A stretch of DNA of 64,000 nt from Cacconaster sp045642485 (GTDB lineage Bacteria; Bacteroidota; Bacteroidia; Bacteroidales; UBA932), in NCBI GenBank assembly GCA_045642485.1, contig JAZUIV010000059.1:1-64000 (forward strand), in the 5' to 3' direction. The first letter of the stretch is position 1. Each line of letters opens with the position of its first letter. The position numbers and the translations under genes were made by a program. The notes under the pieces were generated by a model. It was not told where the DNA came from. It saw nothing but the letters and a program-made list of their open reading frames with translations, and did not search any database. Below, piece after piece: positions 15,748 to 24,781 of the stretch.

Positions 15748-16581
15748 ATGAAACGTTATCCAAGGGTTTTGACCATTGCGGGCAGTGATTCCGGCGGTGG
15801 CGCAGGGATTCAGGCCGACATAAAGGCAATCAGTGCCACAGGCAGTTATGCGGCGAGCGCAGTGACGGCGGTGACAGTGCAGAATACGCTGGGAGTGTCA
15901 GCCGTCCACATTGTGCCTCCCGAGACAGTCGTCGGTCAGATAGAGGCGGTTCTCAGCGACATAGGGGCCGATGCCGTCAAGATTGGAATGTTGGGCACGG
16001 CCGATACAGTTGCCGCCGTATGCGGCGCGATTCTGAAATTTCACGTTTCCGATATTGTACTTGACCCAGTTATGGTCGCCACCTCCGGGGACAGGCTGAT
16101 AGAAGATGAAGCGGTCGGAATGCTTAAGGAGAGGCTGGCTCCTCTTGCGAGGGTGATTACTCCCAATATACCTGAGGCAGAGGTGATTTTGGGGGAGAAA
16201 CTCCGTTCACGGGACGACCTTCCCCGTTTTGCGCGGAGCATATCGGAAAAGATCTCGGCCCCGGAATCACGCAAGGTCTCTGTCTATATGAAGGCCGGAC
16301 ATCTTGAGGAAGATGTGCTTGCGGACATCTTCTACAATGCGGAGGAAGACCGTTTCGTCGAACTTGCCTCGCCCTATGTGCGGACTGTCAACACCCACGG
16401 TACGGGATGCACTCTTTCCTCGGCCATCGCATCATATCTTGCTCAGGGATACGGGCTTGACGATGCAGCCAGGCTTGCCAAAAAATATCTGACTGAGGCC
16501 TTGGTGTCCGGTGCCGGCTACGAAATCGGCCACGGCCACGGCCCCGTCAATCATTTTTGGCAATTGAAAAAAATAAATTAA
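15748..16581 (+). CDS. thiD: Hydroxymethylpyrimidine / phosphomethylpyrimidine kinase
   Basis: A 277-residue ThiD, a ribokinase-fold kinase acting on HMP and HMP-phosphate. It shows VLTIAGSDSGGGAGIQADIKAI at the N terminus, VLDPVMVATSGDRL (~108), TPNIPEAEVILG and the C-terminal THGTGCTLSSAIAS (~210-225) with the anion hole and catalytic residues. The ATG at 15748 is chosen because the frame upstream lies within thiL and the family N terminus begins here. With thiM, thiE and thiL it gives salvage and final assembly of thiamine. thiC and the thiazole-synthesis genes are not in the window. Confidence 0.94.
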   Translation: MKRYPRVLTIAGSDSGGGAGIQADIKAISATGSYAASAVTAVTVQNTLGVSAVHIVPPETVVGQIEAVLSDIGADAVKIGMLGTADTVAAVCGAILKFHVSDIVLDPVMVATSGDRLIEDEAVGMLKERLAPLARVITPNIPEAEVILGEKLRSRDDLPRFARSISEKISAPESRKVSVYMKAGHLEEDVLADIFYNAEEDRFVELASPYVRTVNTHGTGCTLSSAIASYLAQGYGLDDAARLAKKYLTEALVSGAGYEIGHGHGPVNHFWQLKKIN

Positions 16582-16586
16582 CTTTG
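16579..16586 (+). promoter_or_regulatory. -7 promoter element formed by the thiD stop codon
   Basis: TAACTTTG fits TAnnTTTG. Its first three bases are the TAA stop of thiD (16579-16581). It lies 38 nt before the ATG at 16617 and would drive the secreted protein and the condensation-domain gene. Confidence 0.6.
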
Positions 16587-16616
16587 AAAGATGTATTTTG
16601 ACAAGATTGTGGATTT

Positions 16617-17411
16617 ATGAAAAACAACTTCGGAAAAACAATACTTATCGCGGCGGCTCTGATGCTTTTGCCGGCAATTTCTTTTGCACAGACCTACGAG
16701 GAACTGTGTCTGAGGGCAATGGCCCAGATTGAGGAAGGGGAGACGGAAACGGATGTCAAGGCGAAAAGGGAAGCTTTCAACAAAGGTATTGCATACGCCG
16801 AGGCGGCCATCAAACTGGACCCGAACAAACCTGACGGATATATGTGGAGATGCGGCAACGTGGGACGCGAGTGTCAGACCCGCAGTATGATGGAGCAGAA
16901 TTCAGCGGTCGGCAAGATGCTGGATGATATCGCCACGATTCTTGACAAACTCAATTGCACCGAGTATGCCGCCGCCTGGCACGCACTGGCCGAGATATAC
17001 TTCCGCCACCCCTTCAAATCAACCGATGCGGCGGTCAACTATACCAGAAAAGCCATCACCTGCATTCCAAAGGGTGAAAACTGGTTGCAGACCTATACAC
17101 TTCTTGCCGAAATGCTGTATGACAGGAACTGGAGTGCCGACAAGCGTGCGTCCGCTCAGAAAAAAGACGTTGAAAAGTTTGCCAAAAAATACAAATCCAA
17201 TTTTGACAAATATGCCTTTTTCGACGGCTCCCTCGGGGTGGACTATATTTGCCCCTGGTCAGGAAAGACAATAGGGGCAATGTCCGACAGAGATGAGGCC
17301 CGCGCACTTGTGGCTTACGCCAAAGGCATTTATGAGCATACTGCAAACAAGTCGGAGTACGACACCAAGTACTTCAAGATGCTCAACGAAATGATTTCAG
17401 GCTGGAAATAG
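16617..17411 (+). CDS. Secreted TPR-like protein of unknown function
   Basis: A 264-residue protein with a clear signal peptide (TILIAAALMLLPAISFAQ, cleaved after FAQ). The mature part is all-helical with TPR-like pairs: AFNKGIAYAEAAIKLDPNKPDGYMWRCGNVG (~50-80), EYAAAWHALAEIYFRHP, and TDAAVNYTRKAITCIPKGENWLQTYTLLAEMLYD (~140-175). No enzymatic motif is seen. It is likely periplasmic. It is 22 nt before the condensation-domain gene and shares its promoter, so it may belong to the acyl-transfer cluster. I do not recognise a more specific family. Confidence 0.75.
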   Translation: MKNNFGKTILIAAALMLLPAISFAQTYEELCLRAMAQIEEGETETDVKAKREAFNKGIAYAEAAIKLDPNKPDGYMWRCGNVGRECQTRSMMEQNSAVGKMLDDIATILDKLNCTEYAAAWHALAEIYFRHPFKSTDAAVNYTRKAITCIPKGENWLQTYTLLAEMLYDRNWSADKRASAQKKDVEKFAKKYKSNFDKYAFFDGSLGVDYICPWSGKTIGAMSDRDEARALVAYAKGIYEHTANKSEYDTKYFKMLNEMISGWK

Positions 17412-17433
17412 GAATCATCTTAAATAAATACCA

Positions 17434-18783
17434 ATGGAACCCAAATACTACAATCTAAACCCCTCCCAGGAAGTCGTCAGGATGCAGACGCTTTTCACTC
17501 TCTTCAAGAGAGTGGTCAACATCCTCTTCTCCCTGACCTTTGAAGATGGCTTCGACCGGAAGCTGATGACCGATGCCATCAACATTCTGATAGAAAGGAA
17601 CGACTGCCTGCGCATCCGTTTTGTGAAGAAGGACGGAAAGACGATGCAGTTCTTCGAAACGGAAAGAAAAGTCGGGTCCGTTCCCGAGAAAACGTTTACC
17701 TCTTTCAAGGCTTTCGACAAGTTTCTGGAACGGTGGTCACACGGAGCGACCAATATCTTCAAGGGGGATGTCCTGCGCCCTATGTTCGTCACGGACCCGG
17801 AGGGCAAACAGCTCGTATGCTTCAAGATAAGCCACTTCGTAGCCGATGATTTCGCCATAGGCGTCCTTGTCAATGACCTTGTGGGAATCTACAAATCCTT
17901 GAAGGAGGGGACTCCGATGCCTCCCGTACCCACCAGTTTTGAGAATGTCCTCGCAAAGAATGACGCATATCTCACAAGTGAGGAGGAACTGCAGAAAGAC
18001 CGTGAATACTGGAATTCATTCTATACGGAAAAACATCCGGAGCATCCTGTATATCAGGGGCTTCACGGCAATAGAAGCGATTTCTGGCAAAAGAGCCTCA
18101 GGAAAGGGAATTTCTCTATTCCGTATCTCTTTGTCCGCTGTGACACGAGGGGCTACCGCTTCAGGATTCCGGCATCCGTCGGCAAGCGTGTGATGGAGTG
18201 GAGCGCCGGACAGAACATACCTCCCGCATCGTTCTTCTTCTTCTCTTACGCCCTGACCTGTTCCCTTATCAACGGGCGGAAGCCTTACACAATGCCTCTG
18301 ATGCTGCTCAGCTCCAGGGCGACGGTCTCCGAGCGCAAATGCGGAGGAACGATGGTCCAGTCAATCGGCCTCTACACGGTGGTTGATTATGAAAAGTCTT
18401 TCAATGACAACGTGGCGCTGATGTACGCCGAACAGAATGAGCAGTACCGCCATACCAAATTGAAATATACCGAACTGAACGATATGCAGCACAAGGTCTG
18501 GGGCCATTCGATGCTGTCGCAGACATCCAGTTTCTGTTTCTCGTATATTCCCTTCCTGAACACTCCGGGTGTGGAACTGCAGCTTTACAGCAACAGGAAA
18601 GGCGCTCTTACCGCATACATTGCATTGATGCACGATACCGTCACCAATGAAGTGGAAGTCATATATGATGTCCAGGAGGTGATGATTTCCGCGGAACAGC
18701 TCATAGATTTCCAGAGTCAGCTGGTTCATAACATCGAGACTGTTCTGGACAACCCTCATTCCAAACTCTCAGAATTGTTTTAG
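17434..18783 (+). CDS. Free-standing condensation-domain-like acyltransferase
   Basis: A 449-residue protein of the chloramphenicol-acetyltransferase-like fold, closest to non-ribosomal peptide condensation domains. The catalytic motif appears as KISHFVADDFAIG, that is HxxxD with His134 and Asp138. The usual HHxxxDG is altered to SHxxxDD. The second half has the latch-and-floor pattern, and the fold runs the full length with no adenylation or carrier domain attached. Such proteins join an acyl or aminoacyl group held on a carrier to an amine or alcohol. A ligase (18950), a carrier protein (20682) and an ABC exporter (20923) follow. A long palindromic element separates it from the ligase. Confidence 0.75.
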   Translation: MEPKYYNLNPSQEVVRMQTLFTLFKRVVNILFSLTFEDGFDRKLMTDAINILIERNDCLRIRFVKKDGKTMQFFETERKVGSVPEKTFTSFKAFDKFLERWSHGATNIFKGDVLRPMFVTDPEGKQLVCFKISHFVADDFAIGVLVNDLVGIYKSLKEGTPMPPVPTSFENVLAKNDAYLTSEEELQKDREYWNSFYTEKHPEHPVYQGLHGNRSDFWQKSLRKGNFSIPYLFVRCDTRGYRFRIPASVGKRVMEWSAGQNIPPASFFFFSYALTCSLINGRKPYTMPLMLLSSRATVSERKCGGTMVQSIGLYTVVDYEKSFNDNVALMYAEQNEQYRHTKLKYTELNDMQHKVWGHSMLSQTSSFCFSYIPFLNTPGVELQLYSNRKGALTAYIALMHDTVTNEVEVIYDVQEVMISAEQLIDFQSQLVHNIETVLDNPHSKLSELF

Positions 18784-18789
18784 TCATTA

Positions 18790-18932
18790 TTAAAAAATAA
18801 CTTGGTAATCTTTATGAATCTTGTTTCGTCTTTTGAATATGTCATTCAGTCGAGTAGCCCGCTACACTCCTTCATTCCATATCCAAAATCCATAAACAAT
18901 CTTTCATAAATCTTTACCAACTTATTTTTTAA
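18790..18932. repeat. 143-bp imperfect palindromic element
   Basis: Left and right halves are imperfect reverse complements of each other. The outermost 11 bp (TTAAAAAATAA, 18790-18800, against 18922-18932) match perfectly, followed by TTGGTAA, TTTATGAA, TTGTTT and a nearly perfect TTTTGxATATG segment, down to a small central hairpin GTAGC-CC-GCTAC (18854-18865). I estimate about three quarters of the positions pair. Outer ends rich in A/T, no coding potential and symmetry over the whole length fit a MITE-like element. A structured 5' leader for the ligase gene at 18950 is the alternative. No clear target-site duplication is seen. Confidence 0.75.
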
Positions 18933-18949
18933 CCATTCCTTAAGAAACT

Positions 18950-20677
18950 ATGGGAAAATTTATAAGATTAAGTGAGGCGTTTGCCGATAACATCCTCAAA
19001 GAGGGGATGTACAAGGATATCAGGGATCTTCTGGAAAGAATCAACAGAATGATTCCTGACAAAAAAGTGTTCGGTTATCTGGAAAGAAACAATGATTTGA
19101 AATACTACACCGCGCATAAGGTCTATGAGGATGTGATGAATCTGGGGGACGGCCTTATCGCGCAGGGACTGAAGGGGGCACATATCGCAATGGTGTCCGA
19201 CAACTGCCTCAAATATATCATTGCCGACATTTCCGTTTCAAGCGGGGTCGGCATTTTTATCCCTATAGATGCGGATGCGCCAGTAGAAACTCTGACTCTG
19301 CTCTTTGAGAAGAGCGACACTACTGCGGTTATGTGTGCGGTTCGTTGTCTTGAAAACGTGAAGGCTGCTTGCGCCAGCTGCCCGAAAGTGAGGGACATCA
19401 TCACTGTCGATGCCAAAGTGGACGGATATCTGTTCTATGACGATATTCTTCAGAAGGGCGAATTACTGAGGGAGAAAAGTATATACCGCAACATCAAACT
19501 CGATGCGGAGGCACCCGCGAAGATTCTCTTCACCAGCGGCACCACCGGCGCCAACAAGGGGGTGGTCCTTTCGAACGCCAATCTGGCTGCGAACATCACC
19601 AACGGGTATGATGTCATAATGGGCAAGCCGGATGATACCGCTATGAGCGTCCTGCCCTTCCACCACGCCACCGAAATAAACAGCCATATAATGGTCCGTC
19701 TCGGACTCGGCCAGCTGACCTACATAAACGGCAATATGAGGAATATGATGACGAATATCAAGATATTCAAGCCTACCTGCATCACCATAGTCCCGATGAT
19801 TGCCAATATGTTCTACAAGTCCATCTGGGCCGGGGCGACGAAGGCCGGAAAAGCGGACAAGTTGAAGAAGGGAATAGGCCTCTGCCGTTTCCTGAACTTC
19901 TTCGGAATCGACAGGACGCACGAAATATTCAAAGACGTGTTCGAACCTTTCGGCGGGAACCTGGAAATGATAGTATGCGGCGGCGCAATGCTCAACCCGT
20001 TTGTGGTCAAGGGAATGAAGGATTTGGGAGTCCGTATCGAGAACGGATACGGCATCACCGAATGCGGCCCCCTGATTTCGATGAACAGCGACCCCATAGA
20101 CGAATACAGGAGTGTGGGCAAACCCTGCCCTTCATTCCAGATAAAGATAGACGGGCATAGTGCCGACGGGGTAGGAGAACTCTGCGTGAAAGGTCCCAGC
20201 GTTTTCAAGGGTTACTACAAGGATGCCGAGGCAACAGCGCAGGTATTTGACGAGGACGGCTATTTCCACACAGGTGACATTGCATATCTCGATGCTCAGG
20301 GCAGGCTGATACTTGTCGGCAGGAAGAAGAACACCATAATTCTGGACAGTGGCAAGAACATCAGTCCCGAGGAGGTGGAGAACATAATCGAGGTCCATCT
20401 CGACTATGTGACCGATGTTGTGGTCTATCCCGCAAAATACGGGGACACCCAGAAGAAGGTGCTTTGTGCCGGACTCTATATCAAAGATGAGGAAAAACGC
20501 CGTCAGAGGGATGCGATAACCAGGGACATTCAAATGATTAACAAGATATTGCCTTCATACAAGAACATAAGTTACGTGGAACTGCCTGATGAGGAATACC
20601 AGAAAACATCCTCGAAAAAGGTGAAAAGGACAAATCTTCCCGTGAAATGTTCCGGCAATGGAATTAAAATATATTGA
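18950..20677 (+). CDS. AMP-forming acyl/aryl-CoA or acyl-ACP ligase
   Basis: A 575-residue ANL-superfamily ligase. The ATP-binding P-loop is FTSGTTGANKG (~194-204), the A5 motif ENGYGITECGP (~364-374), then VGELCVKGPSVFKGYYKD (~404-421), YFHTGDIAYLD with the invariant Asp, and RLILVGRKKNTIILDSGKNISPEEVEN with the hinge and a lysine near the C terminus (SSKKVKRTNLPVK). It activates a carboxylic acid as acyl-AMP and passes it to CoA or a carrier protein. The next gene, starting 4 nt after its stop, is a carrier protein, so acyl-ACP loading is the favoured role. The fatty or aryl substrate cannot be read from the sequence. Confidence 0.88.
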   Translation: MGKFIRLSEAFADNILKEGMYKDIRDLLERINRMIPDKKVFGYLERNNDLKYYTAHKVYEDVMNLGDGLIAQGLKGAHIAMVSDNCLKYIIADISVSSGVGIFIPIDADAPVETLTLLFEKSDTTAVMCAVRCLENVKAACASCPKVRDIITVDAKVDGYLFYDDILQKGELLREKSIYRNIKLDAEAPAKILFTSGTTGANKGVVLSNANLAANITNGYDVIMGKPDDTAMSVLPFHHATEINSHIMVRLGLGQLTYINGNMRNMMTNIKIFKPTCITIVPMIANMFYKSIWAGATKAGKADKLKKGIGLCRFLNFFGIDRTHEIFKDVFEPFGGNLEMIVCGGAMLNPFVVKGMKDLGVRIENGYGITECGPLISMNSDPIDEYRSVGKPCPSFQIKIDGHSADGVGELCVKGPSVFKGYYKDAEATAQVFDEDGYFHTGDIAYLDAQGRLILVGRKKNTIILDSGKNISPEEVENIIEVHLDYVTDVVVYPAKYGDTQKKVLCAGLYIKDEEKRRQRDAITRDIQMINKILPSYKNISYVELPDEEYQKTSSKKVKRTNLPVKCSGNGIKIY

Positions 20678-20681
20678 CGAA

Positions 20682-20912
20682 ATGGATATAAAAAAAGAAT
20701 TGCTTGACATTGTCTGCGAATATGTAGATGTTCCCGCCGACAGGATTGATACTTCGGAAGGACTGCAGTTTGCCGGTCTTGATTCATTCGCGCTCCTTTC
20801 GATGGTTTCATCGATTGAAACGAAGTTCGGGATATCAATCCCCAACGAAAGTCTAAGAACCCTCAAGACGCTGGATGATTTCATAGCTTTGATACAGAAT
20901 TCAGTCAAATAA
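20682..20912 (+). CDS. Acyl carrier protein
   Basis: A 76-residue free carrier protein. The phosphopantetheine attachment site is AGLDSFALLSM, the Ser of the DSF motif standing in for the usual DSL. Helix I (KKELLDIVCEYVDVPADRI) and the acidic helix II-III pattern fit the ACP fold. I chose the ATG at 20682, which follows the ligase stop. An ATG at 20658 would overlap the ligase by 20 nt. It differs from a housekeeping ACP in its motif and its neighbours, and is probably dedicated to the ligase and condensation enzyme beside it. It needs a phosphopantetheinyl transferase encoded elsewhere. Confidence 0.88.
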   Translation: MDIKKELLDIVCEYVDVPADRIDTSEGLQFAGLDSFALLSMVSSIETKFGISIPNESLRTLKTLDDFIALIQNSVK

Positions 20913-20922
20913 GTCATTTTGA

Positions 20923-23832
20923 ATGAACGACATCGTACTATCCAGTCTGCTCAATCTGTTCGCAATCTTCGGTTCGGACAGCGGCCTTGACCGCGAGAAA
21001 TCCCTCCTCCTGATTTCCGATTATCTACGAACGAATTTCGGAGTGAAGGACCTGCAGTCGTATATCAATCTCTATACGGCTCTTCGGGACTATTATGACG
21101 AAGTTCCGGACCTTGACAAAAAGTCCATTGCGGAAGGGATTTGCGGTAAGTTGAAAGGAAGCCTGAACAGGACAGGTCAGGGGGCTATGGTGCTCCGTCT
21201 GCTGGAATTCTGCAGTACCAATGAGGACAAGTACAATCCCGACTACCCCATATTCCGTGAGATGGCCGAAGTCTTCGGGATATCCGATGCCAGATATTCG
21301 AACTATGTGAATTTCGTGGCCGGCAGGGAGGATGACAGTGTAAAGGTCATCGACCTGGGGAAAGAGCAGGGCAGGCTGAAGACCCTGTATCAGAGGGAGG
21401 AGAATATACTCTATTTCACTTATTGCGGAAATTCCGACATAAGGATGAATGACAGACCTGTGATGAGCGGGTCTTTCCAGCAGTGGCTTCAGAGCGGAGT
21501 CCTCAAGGGCAAGCAGATTCAGCCCTATTACTACTCGACAATCGTTTCTCTGTATGACAACGAGCAGAGCGGGGATTACGTGGAGTTCTGCGGACGAGAC
21601 GTTGACTTCCGTTTCGAGGAGGGCAGTGATGTGGGTATGCACAACCTCAGTTTCACCCTTCACAGCGGACAACTGATAGCGATAATGGGGGGCAGCGGAG
21701 TCGGCAAATCAACTCTTCTGTCGCTTCTCAACGGCAGTCTCAAGCCGCAGAGAGGGTCGATAACCATCAACGGGCACGATATCACCGAGCCCTCCGCGAA
21801 AGCCCTGATAGGATTCGTCCCTCAGGATGATCTTCTGATAGAGGAACTTACGGTATATGAAAATCTATGGTACACCGCAAAACTCTGTTTTGACGATATG
21901 CCGGACGAGGAGATTGACCGCAGGGTCCTCAAGATGCTGGCGCAGCTCGGTCTGGATGCCGCAAAGGACCTGAAGGTGGGCTCTCCCATAAACAAATTCA
22001 TATCGGGCGGTCAGAGAAAGAGGCTCAACATCGCTCTTGAACTTATCCGTGAACCGGCAGTGCTGTTCCTTGACGAACCCACCAGCGGACTTTCATCGTC
22101 CGACACGGAAAAGGTGATAAACCTGCTTAAGGAGCAGACCGGGAAGGGCAAACTGATAATAGTGAATATCCATCAGCCCTCTTCCGACGTTTACAAGTTG
22201 TTCGACCGTCTGTGGCTTCTTGACAAAGGGGGATACCCGGTCTATGACGGCAATCCCATCGAGGCCGTGTCATATTTCAAGAATGCCGCCAATTTCGCCG
22301 ACGCGGACATCTCCGCCTGCCCCACCTGCGGAAACGTCAATCCCGAGGTGATTCTCAATATCATCGACGACCGGGCGCTTGATGCCACGGGGCAGATGAC
22401 CGACAAGAGGAGGATACAGCCCGCGGAGTGGCACGATATGTATCTTAAGAACAGACCGGAGATGGGTCCTGCCAAGGTGTCTGACGTCCCTCCCACGGAC
22501 CAGCGCCGTCCCTCCGCTCTGAGACAGTTCCTGATATTTCTGCGCCGCAACTGCAGCACGAAGCTGACGAATCTCCAGTATATCCTGGTGACGTTGATGG
22601 AGGCTCCTCTTTTGGCGGCAATCAGTGCCATCCTTACGCGCTACGTCCCTGAAAGCGGTGTATATTGCCTGATGGAGAACAAGAATTTCACCTCTTATCT
22701 CTTTATGGCAATCATCGTGGCGATTTTCCTCGGGATGAGCGGCAGCGCGGAGGAAATCATCAGAGACAGGGCTTTGCTCAAGAGAGAAAAGTTCCTGAAT
22801 CTTTCGTATGCCGGATACATCTGGTCGAAGATAGTCTATATGGCAGCCGTATGTCTTGTCCAGACACTCCTTTTCATAGTGGTCGGCAATCTTATCATCG
22901 GTGTCCACGGTCTCTTCTGGGAGTGGTGGATGATACTCTTCATATCCGCTTTCCTTGCGAGCCTTACCGGACTGATTCTTTCGCAGTGTATGAATTCCGT
23001 GGTGGCAATCTACATCACAATCCCGCTTCTGCTGATTCCGCAGATTCTGCTGTGTGGTCTGGTGGTGGATTTCGATGACCTCAATTCGGGAAGCGAGACG
23101 GGCAACGTGCCGGTGATAGGGGACGTGATTCCTTCCAGATGGGCATACGAGGCTCTTGCTGTCACAAGTTTCTCAAAGAATGATTTCGAAAGGCAGTTCT
23201 ACGAGGCTGACCGGGACAAATATACCTGTATGTACTATTCCGAGGCATTCCTCTATGAACTCGAGTCGCAGGTTGAGACCAGATATGACGAAATGTTCCG
23301 TCGAGAGGGAGGGCAGGAGGATTCGCGGCACCTCAAGATAATCCTTGCCGGGTTAGGGCAGCTTGCCGATATATGCCGGATAGAGGATTATGCGGGTGAT
23401 TGCTCATACGAATCCCTGTCCGAATACATCGGAAATGCGAAGAAGATATTGAAGGAGAGAGGGAATCGCACCACCCTAGCGATGGACAGGCGCGTCAATG
23501 AGTTCATTGCGGAGAACGGATCCGAAAAAATGCTGTCGCTCAAGCGGAGCAGCCATAACCTGCAGCTTGAGAACCTCGTACTCAACAGGAATGCTGAAAA
23601 ATTGTATGTTGTCAGAGGTAGTCATATAGTTCCGAAGTGCGGATATGTATTCCTTACTCCGCAAAGCCGCAACGGCAGGGCTCCGTTCTACAGCGGAGTG
23701 AAGGTTGTGGGTTGGTATGAAATAGAGACCTTCTGGTTCAATATGGCCGTGCTGTTCGGTATGTGTGTGGTTCTCACTATATTTCTTTTGAAGGATTTCC
23801 CCGGAAAATTTGTAAGGCGCGAGCGTAATTAA
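20923..23832 (+). CDS. ABCG-type ABC transporter (ATPase fused to permease) with N-terminal helical domain
   Basis: A 969-residue single-chain half transporter. Residues 1-140 form a helical domain that resembles TerB-like folds (a weak impression), followed by a ~90-residue linker. The ATPase has Walker A GGSGVGKST (~256-264), signature SGGQRKRLNIALEL (361-374) and Walker B VLFLDEPTSGL (380-390). The order ATPase-permease and the SGGQRKR/DEPTSGL forms are typical of ABCG/White proteins. The ABC-2 permease follows (~540-740, about five or six membrane segments), with a large extracytoplasmic loop (~750-930) and a last helix near the C terminus. It begins 10 nt after the carrier protein and probably exports the product of that cluster. 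Confidence 0.85.
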   Translation: MNDIVLSSLLNLFAIFGSDSGLDREKSLLLISDYLRTNFGVKDLQSYINLYTALRDYYDEVPDLDKKSIAEGICGKLKGSLNRTGQGAMVLRLLEFCSTNEDKYNPDYPIFREMAEVFGISDARYSNYVNFVAGREDDSVKVIDLGKEQGRLKTLYQREENILYFTYCGNSDIRMNDRPVMSGSFQQWLQSGVLKGKQIQPYYYSTIVSLYDNEQSGDYVEFCGRDVDFRFEEGSDVGMHNLSFTLHSGQLIAIMGGSGVGKSTLLSLLNGSLKPQRGSITINGHDITEPSAKALIGFVPQDDLLIEELTVYENLWYTAKLCFDDMPDEEIDRRVLKMLAQLGLDAAKDLKVGSPINKFISGGQRKRLNIALELIREPAVLFLDEPTSGLSSSDTEKVINLLKEQTGKGKLIIVNIHQPSSDVYKLFDRLWLLDKGGYPVYDGNPIEAVSYFKNAANFADADISACPTCGNVNPEVILNIIDDRALDATGQMTDKRRIQPAEWHDMYLKNRPEMGPAKVSDVPPTDQRRPSALRQFLIFLRRNCSTKLTNLQYILVTLMEAPLLAAISAILTRYVPESGVYCLMENKNFTSYLFMAIIVAIFLGMSGSAEEIIRDRALLKREKFLNLSYAGYIWSKIVYMAAVCLVQTLLFIVVGNLIIGVHGLFWEWWMILFISAFLASLTGLILSQCMNSVVAIYITIPLLLIPQILLCGLVVDFDDLNSGSETGNVPVIGDVIPSRWAYEALAVTSFSKNDFERQFYEADRDKYTCMYYSEAFLYELESQVETRYDEMFRREGGQEDSRHLKIILAGLGQLADICRIEDYAGDCSYESLSEYIGNAKKILKERGNRTTLAMDRRVNEFIAENGSEKMLSLKRSSHNLQLENLVLNRNAEKLYVVRGSHIVPKCGYVFLTPQSRNGRAPFYSGVKVVGWYEIETFWFNMAVLFGMCVVLTIFLLKDFPGKFVRRERN

Positions 23833-23843
23833 AAATAAATTGC

Positions 23844-23851
23844 TATATTTG
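23844..23851 (+). promoter_or_regulatory. -7 promoter element for the lipoprotein at 23889
   Basis: TATATTTG, a perfect TAnnTTTG match, lies 38 nt before the ATG at 23889. Confidence 0.7.
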
Positions 23852-23888
23852 CATAAACTGCTTGAAAAGTATCAAATAAACTTATAAC

Positions 23889-24710
23889 ATGAAAAAGTTA
23901 GCTATCATCCTTCTTGCGGTGGCGGTTGTTGTGCTGCCTTCTTGCAAGAATCAGAAAAAAGCCGTAGCGGAGGAGCCCGCTCCAAAGGAAGTCTCCCAGA
24001 AAGAGAAGTACATCACCGGAGAGCTCAAAATCAATGCAGAGGCCCTCGCAGAGAGTGTCAGCGCATTGCGCCCTGCAGGCTTTGTTACAAAAGTCAACAA
24101 TGAGGAGTATGCTCTTACCGAAAAGGAAAAAATGGTCAAGCCCGACTATCTTTTCAAGCCCGCCAATGTTGACAATTTCGTAACTCTTTCCCAGAAATAT
24201 CGCGCATTGGGAGTCCTGTTCGTTGACCGTGCCATTTCAGAATATTATGATATGCCGGTAACGGAGTATAATACAGCCATCTCCAAACTCCTGGCCGAAA
24301 TCAATGATTCCGTGCTGACCGATTATGCAAAGGCTCAGGCAGGCAAGGACGGTGAGGCTGTCACAGCTTTCGGTTCCATCTACGATGCCGAGGTTGAGGC
24401 CAACCGCGTCAACTACTTCTGGGAGTGTACTGTCGGAATGCTTGTAGAGCAGATTTTCGTCTGCACTCAAAATATCGAGAAGTTTATGCCTATGTTCGAT
24501 GACCAGAGCGCTTCGGACGTTACCTACAACTTCATTCTTGTCCACGAGAATCTCCGCCAGCTCATTGAGTTCTATCCTGAACTCAAGCCCCTCAATGAAG
24601 TTCTGGAGCCTCTTTACGTAATCAATGCCATCAGCGTTGACCAGCTCCGCAGCCAGCTCACCGAGCTCAAGGGCGAAATCGGTGTTGCCCGCGCATTTAT
24701 GCTGAAATAA
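23889..24710 (+). CDS. Lipoprotein of unknown function
   Basis: A 273-residue lipoprotein: the signal peptide ends VVVLPSC, with the lipid-bearing Cys at 19. The mature part starts with a Lys/Ala/Glu/Pro-rich linker (~20-40) and is otherwise helical, with few glycines and no recognisable catalytic motif. It has its own promoter and a strong terminator directly behind it, so it is a monocistronic gene, probably well expressed. The ATG is preceded by C, one of only seven CATG sites counted in the central 51 kb. I do not recognise the family. Confidence 0.75.
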   Translation: MKKLAIILLAVAVVVLPSCKNQKKAVAEEPAPKEVSQKEKYITGELKINAEALAESVSALRPAGFVTKVNNEEYALTEKEKMVKPDYLFKPANVDNFVTLSQKYRALGVLFVDRAISEYYDMPVTEYNTAISKLLAEINDSVLTDYAKAQAGKDGEAVTAFGSIYDAEVEANRVNYFWECTVGMLVEQIFVCTQNIEKFMPMFDDQSASDVTYNFILVHENLRQLIEFYPELKPLNEVLEPLYVINAISVDQLRSQLTELKGEIGVARAFMLK

Positions 24711-24725
24711 TTCAAACACATATCC

Positions 24726-24763
24726 GAATGTCTGAAAACATTGCGTTTTCAGACATTCTTTTT
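24726..24763 (+). terminator. Strong intrinsic terminator
   Basis: A 14-bp perfect stem, GAATGTCTGAAAAC (24726-24739) with GTTTTCAGACATTC (24745-24758), a 5-nt loop and a T5 tail (24759-24763). It ends the lipoprotein transcript. The adjoining A and T runs could make it act on both strands. Confidence 0.92.
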
Positions 24764-24781
24764 CTCAAGAGGTAAGGTAGG

